Source: Aminobacter sp. J41 (GTDB lineage Bacteria; Pseudomonadota; Alphaproteobacteria; Rhizobiales; Rhizobiaceae). From it: a DNA stretch of 43,467 nt. The position numbers were made by a program, and so were the translations under genes. The first letter of the stretch is position 1; each line of letters begins with the position of its first letter. The stretch lies in NCBI RefSeq assembly GCF_000526635.1, contig NZ_JAGL01000026.1:1-43467 (forward strand). Reading direction: 5' to 3'. The notes below the pieces were generated by a model, which was not told the origin of the DNA, did no database searches, and worked only from the letters and a program-made list of their open reading frames with translations. Positions 1-7,242 of the stretch are shown one piece after another.

Positions 1-100
1 AGCGGTTGGCCACGCGCCGGTAGCGGCTGCTTTCGGGATCGAAGAGATCGAGGGTGTCCTTGGAGACGTCGCAGCCGATGAAGTTTGGGTGTAAGGTCAT
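1..100 (-). CDS. IS110-family transposase, N-terminal fragment (runs off window)
   Basis: Reading the minus strand from ATG at 100-98 gives MTLHPNFIGCDVSKDTLDLF and then a further 13 residues to the window edge. The IGCDVSK-x-x-LD motif is the typical start of the IS110 RuvC-like (DEDD) domain; Asp11 would be the first acidic catalytic residue. An AGGAAC stretch just upstream can serve as ribosome binding site. IS110 enzymes cut and rejoin DNA with RNA guidance at a dinucleotide core. The gene is cut by the window, so its integrity cannot be judged. The C-terminal fragment at 43202-43467 may belong to another copy of the same element. Confidence 0.85.
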   Translation of the reverse strand, partial: MTLHPNFIGCDVSKDTLDLFDPESSRYRRVANR

Positions 101-104
101 GGGG

Positions 105-256
105 CCTGTTCCTGTGGTGCGAGGTCTGGGTAAGCAGCCTCGTGCAACTGTTCAGGTTCAAAGCAGCACTGCGGGAAGGGGCCAGGCCATGCCACGGTCT
201 GCTTTCCCAAGCGGAGGCGACCAGGATGCCAGCGGCCTCCTTCCCGCAACCATTCT
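105..256 (-). ncRNA. Predicted IS110 bridge RNA in the non-coding LE
   Basis: The minus-strand transcript of this stretch folds by eye into two stem-internal-loop units. The first is closed by a perfect 10-bp stem (248-239 with 179-170), with inner stems AGGC/GCCT and GGTC/GACC. Its loop strands carry GGCATCC (230-224) and GGCATGG (193-187). The second is closed by CCTG/CAGG (156-153 with 114-111), with inner stem CGAGG/CCTCG (142-138 with 124-120). Its loop strands carry ACAGTTGC (151-144) and CACAGG (116-111). GGCATGG is complementary to the inferred target flank plus core (43183-43189). ACAGTTGC matches the element's right end (43189-43196), and CACAGG is complementary to its left end (272-277). 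This is the target-loop then donor-loop order known for the IS621 bridge RNA. The exact RNA ends are unknown. Confidence 0.7.
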
Positions 257-275
257 ACACCTCAGCAAACACACA

Positions 276-305
276 GGATCCTCGGCTCAAGGCCGAGGAT
301 GACGA
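276..305. repeat. Palindromic repeat (family A), interrupted on its left by the IS
   Basis: Nine-bp inverted repeat atcctcggc/gccgaggat at 278-300 with a 5-nt loop, followed by gacga. The same palindrome with the same outer arm is present at 17160-17182 and 17446-17468 in the opposite orientation. There it is continuous with catgcc, which here is replaced by IS sequence. The missing arm (gcgttyaggcatgg) is found at the other window end, 43176-43189. Confidence 0.8.
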
Positions 306-404
306 GGGGGATATGTCGAAGACGATATTCTCCCGGTAGGGACTTCATGCGCCGGCTTCTATGTGCGCCAGCGATGTGTCGGCCGGACGACATGCGGGCT
401 CGTT

Positions 405-500
405 CAGGCTCACGCCTCTCCATCTTCGTCACCCTCGGGCTCGATCCGAGGGTCCATGCCTGAGCGCTTCAACCCCGCAGCGGTGCCGGGACAGTGCTGC
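405..500. repeat. Palindromic repeat (family A), full arm
   Basis: Inverted repeat accctcgg/ccgagggt at 431-453 with a 7-nt loop, preceded by an atcttcgtc arm and followed by the arm tccatgcctgagcgcttc and a cccgcagcgg stretch. It is the inverted counterpart of 17014-17065. With the palindrome at 276-305 it forms a mosaic of two facing palindromes about 130 bp apart, the same plan as each 286-bp unit at 17.0-17.56 kb. The rest of the stretch 306-525 shows no convincing gene; plus-strand reading frames there run through the repeats. Confidence 0.75.
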
Positions 501-525
501 CCGACCCGCACCACCTAGGCCTGGC

Positions 526-987
526 CTACGCCGTCGCTTCGCCCGCGCTGACTTTCTCGTTGAACGACGAGAAGAACTGCGCGGCGAGCTTGCGCGACGT
601 GGAGTCGATCAGGCGGCTGCCGAGCTGGGCGATCTTGCCGCCGACATCGGCCTTGGCCGCATAGCGCAGGATCGTCTCCGCGCCGTCTGCCTCGAGCGTC
701 ACGTCCGCGCCGCCCTTCGCGAAGCCGGCGATGCCGCCCTTGCCTTCGCCCTGGATCGTGTACGAGTTCGGCGGGTTGAGATTCACGAGCTCGACCGCGC
801 CGTTGAACTTCGCCTTGATCGGTCCGATCTTCAGCGAGACAACGGCCGACATCTCCGTGTCGGAAGTCTTTTCAAGGCTTTCACAGCCCGGAATGCATTC
901 CTTGAGGACCTCGACATCATTCAGTGCCTCCCACACCTTGTCGATCGATGCCGCGATACGTTCCTCACCTTCAATGACTAGCGCCAT
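526..987 (-). CDS. CoxG/SRPBCC-family protein (CO dehydrogenase subunit G-like)
   Basis: A 153-residue protein starting MALVIEGEERIAASIDKVWE, with the PGCESLEK segment and the repeated GGI/GFAKGGADV stretch typical of the CoxG branch of the SRPBCC (START-like) fold. Family members accompany molybdenum hydroxylases such as CO dehydrogenase and are thought to help membrane association, quinone contact or cofactor insertion. No coxSML-type genes lie nearby, so its partner is unknown. ATG 987 was preferred over the in-frame ATG at 996, because GGAGG lies 8 nt before the former and abuts the latter. There is no signal peptide or membrane segment. Repeats and the IS lie downstream, and an unknown gene is divergent on the other side. 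Confidence 0.8.
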   Translation of the reverse strand: MALVIEGEERIAASIDKVWEALNDVEVLKECIPGCESLEKTSDTEMSAVVSLKIGPIKAKFNGAVELVNLNPPNSYTIQGEGKGGIAGFAKGGADVTLEADGAETILRYAAKADVGGKIAQLGSRLIDSTSRKLAAQFFSSFNEKVSAGEATA

Positions 988-1098
988 TTTACTCATCCTC
1001 CATTCTGTTAGGGTGGTAGCCCAACGGGACGCGGCCATGCAATAAGCCGCGACGATTTGCTGGCGCCCTGCGCGCAAAACCAATGGAGGCTGACGCGA

Positions 1099-1500
1099 AT
1101 GACGCGACGCAATTCCTCGCTCGGCTTCCTCGGGCGCTTCGGCCGCTCGGAGGATCTTCGGCAGCTCGATGCGGCGCTGCGCGCTGCGGACCTGCATCCG
1201 GCGCAGGTGCCGGAGGGCGTCAAGCTTACCATCGTCAACCTGATGAAGGACCAGTGGCCGCATGAGGAGCCTCCGCCAGAGGCCTATCCGCCGGTGGGGC
1301 GCTTCTTCGCTTACTGCCTGATCGGCCCCGACCTTTTTCGCGAGGCAAATGGCGAGCAGGCGCTGACTGACGCCGAGCGGCGGCTGGAAATGGCGCTCGA
1401 CCGCGAGGAAAGTTTCGATGCGCAGCTGGTGCTGCTGGCACTGCATTCGAAGCTGATCAGCCCGAAGGTCGTCGCAAAGTACGATCTGAGCGCCGAATAG
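1099..1500 (+). CDS. Conserved hypothetical protein, 133 aa
   Basis: I do not recognise the family. The protein starts MTRRNSSLGFLGRFGRSEDL; an upstream in-frame start at 1057 exists, but ATG 1099 has GGAGG (1085-1089) 9 nt before it. It looks like a soluble, helical, charged protein without signal peptide or membrane helix. It has a tryptophan/proline-rich middle (DQWPHEEPPPEAYPP, about residues 53-67) and an acidic helix LTDAERRLEMALDREESFDA. Codon use matches the neighbours, which supports it as a real gene. It is divergent from the CoxG-like gene (111 bp apart) and its TAG stop abuts the stop of the convergent MttB-family gene at 1501. Confidence 0.65.
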   Translation: MTRRNSSLGFLGRFGRSEDLRQLDAALRAADLHPAQVPEGVKLTIVNLMKDQWPHEEPPPEAYPPVGRFFAYCLIGPDLFREANGEQALTDAERRLEMALDREESFDAQLVLLALHSKLISPKVVAKYDLSAE

Positions 1501-3078
1501 CTACCAGCCCATCGCCCGGCGCGGCAGGTGGATGTTGGGATGGCGCGCGCGAAGCGCATCGTCCACTTCGCGCGGCACATGGCGCGGGAAGTGGGTGGCA
1601 AGGATGCGCCGTTTCTCCTCAATGGCGCGGGCAAGAATGTCTGGCTTGCCCTTTTCGGCCCATTGCTTCGGGCTGAAGCGGTCGGCGACGGCCGGATAAA
1701 AATACTCGGTCTGCATCAGCTGAAGCGTCTGCTCGTGGCCGAGATAGTGGCCGGGGCCGTTGAGGCAGACGTCGGCGATGACGTCGAGCGAAAGGGCTGC
1801 GTCCGAGACCTCGATGCCGCGGACGCAGCGCAGGCACTGGCCGATCATGTCGTTGTCGATGATGAGGCTTTCGAGGCAAAAGCCGAGCAGCGACGCGTGC
1901 ATGCCGGCGGCCTCATAAACGAGGTTGAGACCGGACAGCCCCGCCATCGCATCGGTGATGCCCTTTTCGTAGCCGGACTGGATGTCGGGAAGTTTCGAGT
2001 CGGCCATACCGGCGGCTGAGCCACCCGGCAGGTCGTAGAATTGAGCCATCTGCGCGCAGGCGGCGGTCATCAGTGCCTGCTCGCCCGAGCCGCCGGACAT
2101 GGCGCCGGTGCGAAGGTCCGAGACGAACGGCCAGGTGCCGAAGATGCAGGGATGTCCCGGCTTCAGCGCGTTGACATAGACGAGGCCGGCGAGCACCTCG
2201 GCGACCGCCTGGACGACCGCGCCGGCAATCGCCGCGGGCGCTGTCGCACCCGCCTGTCCGGCGGACAAAAGCAGGATCGGGATGCCGCCCTCGACGCAGG
2301 CTTCGAGCACGCCGCAGGCATCCTCGGCGAACTTCATCGGCGGGACGACGAAGCAGTTGGAATTGGAGACGAAGGGGCGGGCGCGAAAGTTCTCTTCGCC
2401 GCCGGCGATGGCATAGAGGATGTCGAGCGCCGGGGCGACGTTCTCGCGCACTGTGAACGAGGTGCCGACATGCTTGGTGGTGCCGGTGACGCACGCATAG
2501 AGCGTGTTGAGGTCGAGGTCGGTGGGGTCGACCATGTCGCGCGCCACCATCGGTCGCTGGAAGAAATGGATGTTGTCCATCACGTCGACGATGCGGGCGG
2601 CATCGTAGATGTCCTGCAGGAGCGACTCGCGATACTCGCGCTTCTCGACATCGACGACATGAACGGCAGCACCCGCCGTGCCGTAGTGGACGCGGCTGCC
2701 CTGCACGACCATGTCGTGCCTGGGGTCCTGGCCGCAGAGGGTGAAGTGGCGGGCGGCGTTGCGGATGGTGTCTTCCACCAGCGCGCGCGGAAAGCGGATG
2801 CGGCCATCGTTGCCGAGCTTCGCGCCGGCGCGCGTGAGCGCCTCGATGCAAGAGGGGATGGCGTTGGCGAAGCCGACGGTTTCGAGCAGCGTCAGCACGG
2901 CTTCGTGGATGCGGGCGAGGTCGCTGTCGGCGAGCGGCTTGTAGCGGCCGCCTTCGAGGCCGGGGCGCACCGGTCTCAGGTCTTCTCCCAGCGGTGCGGA
3001 GCGCATCGCGCGTCTCGCTTCACGCCCGCCGTGGCGGCGGTGAGGGGTGGCTGCATTCTCATCGAGTATGACTGACAT
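1501..3078 (-). CDS. Trimethylamine methyltransferase (MttB) family protein, non-pyrrolysine type
   Basis: A 525-residue member of the MttB/COG5598 superfamily. It shows family segments GTTKHVGTSF, SNSNCFVVPPMKFAEDACGV, GAMSGGSGEQALM and a C-terminal RAIEEKRRILATHFPRHVP. MttB proteins transfer a methyl group from quaternary or tertiary amines to a corrinoid protein. True TMA methyltransferases carry pyrrolysine at an in-frame amber codon. Here the frame is open throughout, so it belongs to the non-Pyl branch, some of which demethylate glycine betaine or related betaines. The substrate cannot be read from sequence, and no corrinoid protein gene is in the window. ATG 3078 follows a GAGGAG site. 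The MocR-type regulator gene lies 114 bp upstream on the same strand with a hairpin between. Confidence 0.85.
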   Translation of the reverse strand: MSVILDENAATPHRRHGGREARRAMRSAPLGEDLRPVRPGLEGGRYKPLADSDLARIHEAVLTLLETVGFANAIPSCIEALTRAGAKLGNDGRIRFPRALVEDTIRNAARHFTLCGQDPRHDMVVQGSRVHYGTAGAAVHVVDVEKREYRESLLQDIYDAARIVDVMDNIHFFQRPMVARDMVDPTDLDLNTLYACVTGTTKHVGTSFTVRENVAPALDILYAIAGGEENFRARPFVSNSNCFVVPPMKFAEDACGVLEACVEGGIPILLLSAGQAGATAPAAIAGAVVQAVAEVLAGLVYVNALKPGHPCIFGTWPFVSDLRTGAMSGGSGEQALMTAACAQMAQFYDLPGGSAAGMADSKLPDIQSGYEKGITDAMAGLSGLNLVYEAAGMHASLLGFCLESLIIDNDMIGQCLRCVRGIEVSDAALSLDVIADVCLNGPGHYLGHEQTLQLMQTEYFYPAVADRFSPKQWAEKGKPDILARAIEEKRRILATHFPRHVPREVDDALRARHPNIHLPRRAMGW

Positions 3079-3158
3079 GCAGGTCTCCTCGGCAGGGGCC
3101 GGGGAAGACTATGTGCCCCATTCGTTCGCGGGGGATGAGCCAGGAAATTGACGAAGAT

Positions 3159-3181
3159 GATCCAGCCGACCCGGCTGGATC
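3159..3181 (-). terminator. Hairpin between the MocR-type gene and the mttB-family gene
   Basis: Perfect 10-bp inverted repeat gatccagccg/cggctggatc with a 3-nt loop, 12 nt past the regulator's stop codon. Read on the minus strand it is followed by ATCTTCGTCAATTTCC, only weakly T-rich. It may be a terminator or a partial one reducing read-through into the mttB-family gene. Alternatively it could be an operator for that gene, whose start is about 80 bp further on. Confidence 0.55.
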
Positions 3182-3192
3182 AACCGGTTGGC

Positions 3193-4689
3193 TCAGGCTG
3201 CGGCGGGACGGCGTCCGGCAGCGGTTGCAAGTTCGCGGATGCCGGGCTCGATGTGTTGCAGCGCGATCGATGAAATGCCGAGGCGGATGTAGTTCTGGTT
3301 CTGCTCCGGCTTGTCGAAGAAGCGCGCGCCCGGCTCGATCAGCACGCCGCGCGAACGGGCGACTTCGGCGAGCGCATGGGCGTTGGCGCCGCGCGGGCCT
3401 TCAAGCCAGACCGAGGTGCCGGACGGGGCGTTGGTAGCCTGCCATTCGGGGAGGTAGGCTCCGACAGCCTGAGCCAGCCGGCGGCGGCGTTCGGCAAAGG
3501 CGGTCGAAAGCCGGCGCACCAGCGCCTCATGGTGACCGAGCGACAGGAACAGCGCCACGGCGCGCTGGTTGTTCGCCGGCGGGTGGCGCAGCATGAAGCG
3601 GCGCAGCGCGCGCAGCTCGGCGACGAGCCCGGCCGAAGCGACGATGAAGCCGAGGCGAAGGCCCGGGGCCAGCGTCTTCGACAGAGAGCCGACATAGATG
3701 ACGCGCCCCGAACGATCCATGCTGCGCAGCGCCTGCTGCGGCGCCTCGTCCATCAGCTGGCTGTCGTAGCCGTCCTCGATGATGATGCGGTCGTTGCGCT
3801 CGGCATCGTCCAGGAGGAAGCGGCGGCGCTCGTCGGAAAGCGCCACCATGCTCGGGCAATGATGGTTGGGCGTAACGAACACGAAGTCGCTGTCGCGCGG
3901 GATCGCGGTCGGGTCGATACCCTCGCGGTCGACCGGAACGGGTGCCACCTCAGCGCCTGCAAGGCGGAAGATCGAGCGTGCGTCCGGATAGCCCGGATTT
4001 TCCATCGCCACCTTGGTGCCCTTGCCCATCAGAAGCGTCGCCAGCATGTAGAGCGCGTTCTGGGCCCCGAGCGTGACGATGATCTCGTCCGGATTGGCGA
4101 AGATGCCGCGACGCGGCAGGAGCCGCGCCTGGATCTGCTCGATCAGCAGCGGATCGTCACGGTCGACCATGTCGGCCGCCCAGTTGCGGATCTCGAGCAC
4201 GGCGAGCGCCATGCGGTTGCACTCGCGCCATTCGGCGGTCGGGAACAGCGCCGGGTCGAACTGGCCGTAGACGAACGGGTAGGACGCCTTGATCCAATTT
4301 TCCTGCTTGGTCGGCTCGGGCATGTCGGATGCAAAAACGCGCCGGCGCGCCTTCCAGTCGATCGATTCCTTTGGCGACTTGGTTGCGACCTTGCGCAGGC
4401 CTGCAGGGGCGGCGAGGATTTCCGGATTGACGAAATGGCCGCGCCGTTCGCGCGCAATGAGGAAACCCTGGTCAACCAGCTGCTGGAATGCGAGCACCAC
4501 GGTGCCGCGCGCAACGCCCAGCTTTTCGGCCAGCACGCGGCAGGACGGCAGCGGCATGGATGCGGCAATCTGGCGGTCGAGAATGGCCGCGACGATGGCC
4601 TGCCTGATTTGCGCCTGCAAGGTTTGGCCCGAATCGGGCGATATCCGGAACAGGCCCGACCAAATCGCTGGATCCGTGCGCGACGACAT
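3193..4689 (-). CDS. MocR/PdxR-type regulator (GntR HTH fused to aminotransferase domain)
   Basis: A 498-residue protein. Residues about 15-95 form a GntR winged helix (LPSCRVLAEKLGVARGTVVLAFQQL), followed by a linker and a fold-type I aminotransferase domain. The PLP-binding lysine is in VGSLSKTLAPGLRLGF (about residue 338), after the PLP-contact segments ENPGYPDA and IIEDGYDSQ. MocR proteins use PLP or PLP-amine adducts as effectors and regulate vitamin B6, GABA, taurine or ectoine genes. ATG 4689 was chosen because GGGAGGG lies 6 nt upstream; upstream in-frame ATGs lack this. The downstream mttB-family gene is a likely target, by position only. pgi is divergent, with a 190-bp gap. Confidence 0.88.
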   Translation of the reverse strand: MSSRTDPAIWSGLFRISPDSGQTLQAQIRQAIVAAILDRQIAASMPLPSCRVLAEKLGVARGTVVLAFQQLVDQGFLIARERRGHFVNPEILAAPAGLRKVATKSPKESIDWKARRRVFASDMPEPTKQENWIKASYPFVYGQFDPALFPTAEWRECNRMALAVLEIRNWAADMVDRDDPLLIEQIQARLLPRRGIFANPDEIIVTLGAQNALYMLATLLMGKGTKVAMENPGYPDARSIFRLAGAEVAPVPVDREGIDPTAIPRDSDFVFVTPNHHCPSMVALSDERRRFLLDDAERNDRIIIEDGYDSQLMDEAPQQALRSMDRSGRVIYVGSLSKTLAPGLRLGFIVASAGLVAELRALRRFMLRHPPANNQRAVALFLSLGHHEALVRRLSTAFAERRRRLAQAVGAYLPEWQATNAPSGTSVWLEGPRGANAHALAEVARSRGVLIEPGARFFDKPEQNQNYIRLGISSIALQHIEPGIRELATAAGRRPAAA

Positions 4690-4879
4690 GAACAACCCTC
4701 CCATGCTGGCCATATCTGGCTCAACACATTAAGGGCTGGCCCAACGTCTTACGCCAATCAAAAGAATTGATCGGACCAATTTGTGCCAGCGATAGATCGT
4801 TCTTGATCCATCGCCGGGGTTACCATTTTTGCGGCGCCTGCTATCGTCAGGCGCAACCTGGATCGAGGTGGAGTCACCC

Positions 4880-6526
4880 ATGGACCGAAAGGCTTTCGAC
4901 GCAGCGCTGAACGCGCTGAGGGACCATCGGAATGCCAATGTTTCTCTCGACATGCGGGCCGCCTTCGCTGCGGACCCGGCACGGTTCGAGAAGTTCTCGG
5001 CAAGGTTGGATGACCTGCTGCTCGACTATTCGAAATGCGCGGTGAGCGAGGAAACGCTGTCGCTGCTGGCAAACCTCGCTGAAGCCGCGGGCGTCGAGGC
5101 GCAGCGCGAGCGCATGTTCTCGGGCGAGAAGATCAACGTCACCGAGGGGCGCGCGGTCCTGCACACGGCGCTGCGCTGCCCGCCCGGCACGACGGTGCTG
5201 GTCGACGGCGAAAACGTCATCACGGGCGTGCACGAAGTGCTCGAGGCGATGGCGAAATTCGCGACGGGCATCCGCTCCGGCACTATCACCGGTGCGACGG
5301 GGAAGAAGATCACCGACGTCGTCAACATCGGCATTGGCGGCTCCGACCTTGGTCCGGCCATGGCGACGCTGGCGCTGGCGCCCTACCATGACGGCCCGCG
5401 CGCGCACTACGTCTCGAACGTCGATGGCGCGCACATCGCCGACACGTTGCAGACGCTCAATCCCGAAACGACGCTGTTCATCGTCGCCTCGAAGACCTTC
5501 ACCACCGTCGAGACGATGACCAATGCCGAGACGGCTCGGCGCTGGATCATCGCCAAACTCGGCGAAGAGGCAGTCGCGAAGCATTTCGCGGCGGTCTCGA
5601 CCGCGCTCGACAAGGTGGGCGCGTTCGGCATTCCGCAGGACCGTATCTTCGGCTTTTGGGACTGGGTCGGCGGGCGCTATTCGCTGTGGTCGGCGATCGG
5701 CCTGCCGATCATGATCGCCATCGGCGAGAAGAATTTTCGCGATTTGCTTGCCGGCGCGCATGCGATGGACGAGCATTTCCGGACGGCGCCGGTGGGCGAA
5801 AACATGCCGATGCTGTTCGGCCTCGTTGGCTTCTGGCACCGCGTCGTTTGCGGCTATCCGGCCCGCGCGGTCATTCCCTATGACCAGCGGCTGGCGCGCC
5901 TGCCGGCCTACCTGCAGCAGCTCGACATGGAGTCGAACGGCAAGGCCGTCACCCTCGACAGCAAGGCGGTCTCAACCGTCACCGGCCCGCTGGTGTGGGG
6001 CGAGCCAGGCACCAACGGCCAGCACGCCTTCTTCCAGCTGCTGCACCAGGGTACCGACATCATCCCGGTCGAGTTCCTGGTCGCCGCGCAGGGTCACCAG
6101 CCGGAGCTGCGCCATCACCATGACCTCCTCGTCGCCAATTGCCTCGCGCAGTCAGAAGCCTTGATGAAGGGCCGCACGCTCGAGGAAGCAAAGGCGCAGA
6201 TGCGCGCCAAGGGCGTGGCCGAGGACGAGGTCGAAAAGATCGCGCCGCACCGCGTCTTTACTGGCAACCGCCCGTCGATGACGATCCTCTATCGCATGCT
6301 CGATCCCTACACGCTCGGCCGGCTGATTGCGCTCTACGAGCACCGCGTCTTCGTCGAGGCGCAGCTGTTTGGCATCAACGCCTTCGACCAGTGGGGCGTC
6401 GAGCTCGGCAAGGAGCTGGCGACGGGCCTCCTGCCTGTCGTGGAAGGTAAGGAAAGTGCCGCTGGCCGCGACGCCTCCACCGCCGGACTCGTGCGACACC
6501 TGCACGCGCTTGCGAAGGCGGAGTAG
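4880..6526 (+). CDS. pgi: Glucose-6-phosphate isomerase
   Basis: Cytosolic enzyme interconverting glucose 6-phosphate and fructose 6-phosphate. At 548 residues it matches the E. coli enzyme length. The family signature appears as [14 protein letters not shown]. Catalytic motifs expected in PGI are all visible: the Glu in DMESNGKAV, the His in [16 protein letters not shown], and the Lys in the C-terminal [13 protein letters not shown] 4880 is preferred over the upstream in-frame ATG at 4829, since GAGGTGGAG lies just before it and the protein then starts [14 protein letters not shown] phosphatase gene follows after 5 nt, so the two are probably co-transcribed. The 5' region is shared with the divergent MocR-type gene. 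Confidence 0.97.
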   Translation: MDRKAFDAALNALRDHRNANVSLDMRAAFAADPARFEKFSARLDDLLLDYSKCAVSEETLSLLANLAEAAGVEAQRERMFSGEKINVTEGRAVLHTALRCPPGTTVLVDGENVITGVHEVLEAMAKFATGIRSGTITGATGKKITDVVNIGIGGSDLGPAMATLALAPYHDGPRAHYVSNVDGAHIADTLQTLNPETTLFIVASKTFTTVETMTNAETARRWIIAKLGEEAVAKHFAAVSTALDKVGAFGIPQDRIFGFWDWVGGRYSLWSAIGLPIMIAIGEKNFRDLLAGAHAMDEHFRTAPVGENMPMLFGLVGFWHRVVCGYPARAVIPYDQRLARLPAYLQQLDMESNGKAVTLDSKAVSTVTGPLVWGEPGTNGQHAFFQLLHQGTDIIPVEFLVAAQGHQPELRHHHDLLVANCLAQSEALMKGRTLEEAKAQMRAKGVAEDEVEKIAPHRVFTGNRPSMTILYRMLDPYTLGRLIALYEHRVFVEAQLFGINAFDQWGVELGKELATGLLPVVEGKESAAGRDASTAGLVRHLHALAKAE

Positions 6527-6531
6527 CCAGA

Positions 6532-7242
6532 TTGCTCGGCATCAAGGGGATCCTGTTCGACAAGGACGGCACGCTTGTCGACTTCAACGCGACCTGGTTC
6601 GGCGTTGCCGACCAACTCGCGCTGCGCGCGGCGGGCGGCGACCGGCAGCGGGCGAACAATTTGCTCGAGATCGTCGGTTACGACTTCGACAGAAAATGCT
6701 TTCGTGCCGACTCGGTGTTCGCTGCCGGCACCAATGCCGACATCGTCGCGACCTGGTTCCCGGACCTGGACCTGCCTGCGCGGCAGAAAGTCCTCGACGA
6801 TTTCGACGCCTTCACGACCAGCGAGGGCGCGGCAAATCCGGTGGAGCTGCCGGGCGTGCGCGACGCGCTGCGCCAGCTGCATTCGGTCGGCATGCGCATG
6901 GCGGTCGCCACCAATGACTCGACGCAGGGCGCCGAGCGGACCTTGTCAGCGCTGGGCATCGCCCAGCTGTTCGATGCGGCGTTCGGTTATGACGCGGTCG
7001 CCAATCCGAAGCCTGCGCCGGACACGGTGCGGGCCTTCTGCGACATGACGGGACTGAGGCCCTCGCAGCTTGCGATGGTCGGCGACAATCGTCACGACCT
7101 CGAAATGGCGAAGGCGGGCGGGGTTGGCCTTGCGGTGGGCGTGCTATCGGGCACCGGCTCGCGCGAAACGCTCGAGCCGCTGGCCGATGTCGTTCTGGAA
7201 TCGATCGCGGAACTGCCGGCCTATCTTGCCGGCGGCTCCTGA
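6532..7242 (+). CDS. HAD-superfamily hydrolase (phosphoglycolate phosphatase-like)
   Basis: A 236-residue haloacid dehalogenase-type phosphatase. Motif I is LFDKDGTLVDF (residues 8-18), motif II AVATNDST, motif III lysine in NPKPAPD, and motif IV GDNRHDLEMA, so all four catalytic motifs are intact. The helical cap lies between motifs I and II (subfamily IA), as in Gph. Phosphoglycolate is a plausible substrate but HAD specificity cannot be read from sequence. The start is TTG 6532, with GGCGGAG 8 nt upstream, only 5 nt after the pgi stop, which implies co-transcription. Its stop abuts that of the convergent mrp gene. Confidence 0.85.
   Translation: MLGIKGILFDKDGTLVDFNATWFGVADQLALRAAGGDRQRANNLLEIVGYDFDRKCFRADSVFAAGTNADIVATWFPDLDLPARQKVLDDFDAFTTSEGAANPVELPGVRDALRQLHSVGMRMAVATNDSTQGAERTLSALGIAQLFDAAFGYDAVANPKPAPDTVRAFCDMTGLRPSQLAMVGDNRHDLEMAKAGGVGLAVGVLSGTGSRETLEPLADVVLESIAELPAYLAGGS

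Larger units (their letters stand above)
1..277 (-). mobile_element. IS110-family element, left-end (LE) part, cut by window edge
   Basis: This is the upstream part of an IS110-type insertion sequence on the minus strand. It holds the first 33 codons of the transposase (1-100) and about 175 nt of non-coding DNA (101-275). The outer boundary is placed at GG 276-277, because beyond it the sequence matches the palindromic repeat found uninterrupted at 17.0-17.5 kb. The octamer caaacaca at 266-273 is the inverted copy of tgtgtttg at 43194-43201, next to the other IS fragment, so both fragments probably come from one kind of element. The long non-coding end lies upstream of the transposase, as in the IS110 group. 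The rest of the element lies outside the window. Confidence 0.8.

Noticed and set aside
361-981. Plus-strand open frame of 206 codons near the left edge
   Set aside because: It runs through a palindromic repeat and then antisense to the CoxG-like gene, with no family resemblance.
1501-3078. Possible pyrrolysine (amber) codon in the MttB-family gene
   Set aside because: The frame is open from start to stop with no internal TAG; the only TAG is the terminal stop abutting a convergent gene.
4690-4879. MocR operator in the MocR-pgi intergenic region
   Set aside because: Short partial repeats (ggcccaac, ggaccaat) are visible, but they are too weak and unconstrained to call a site.
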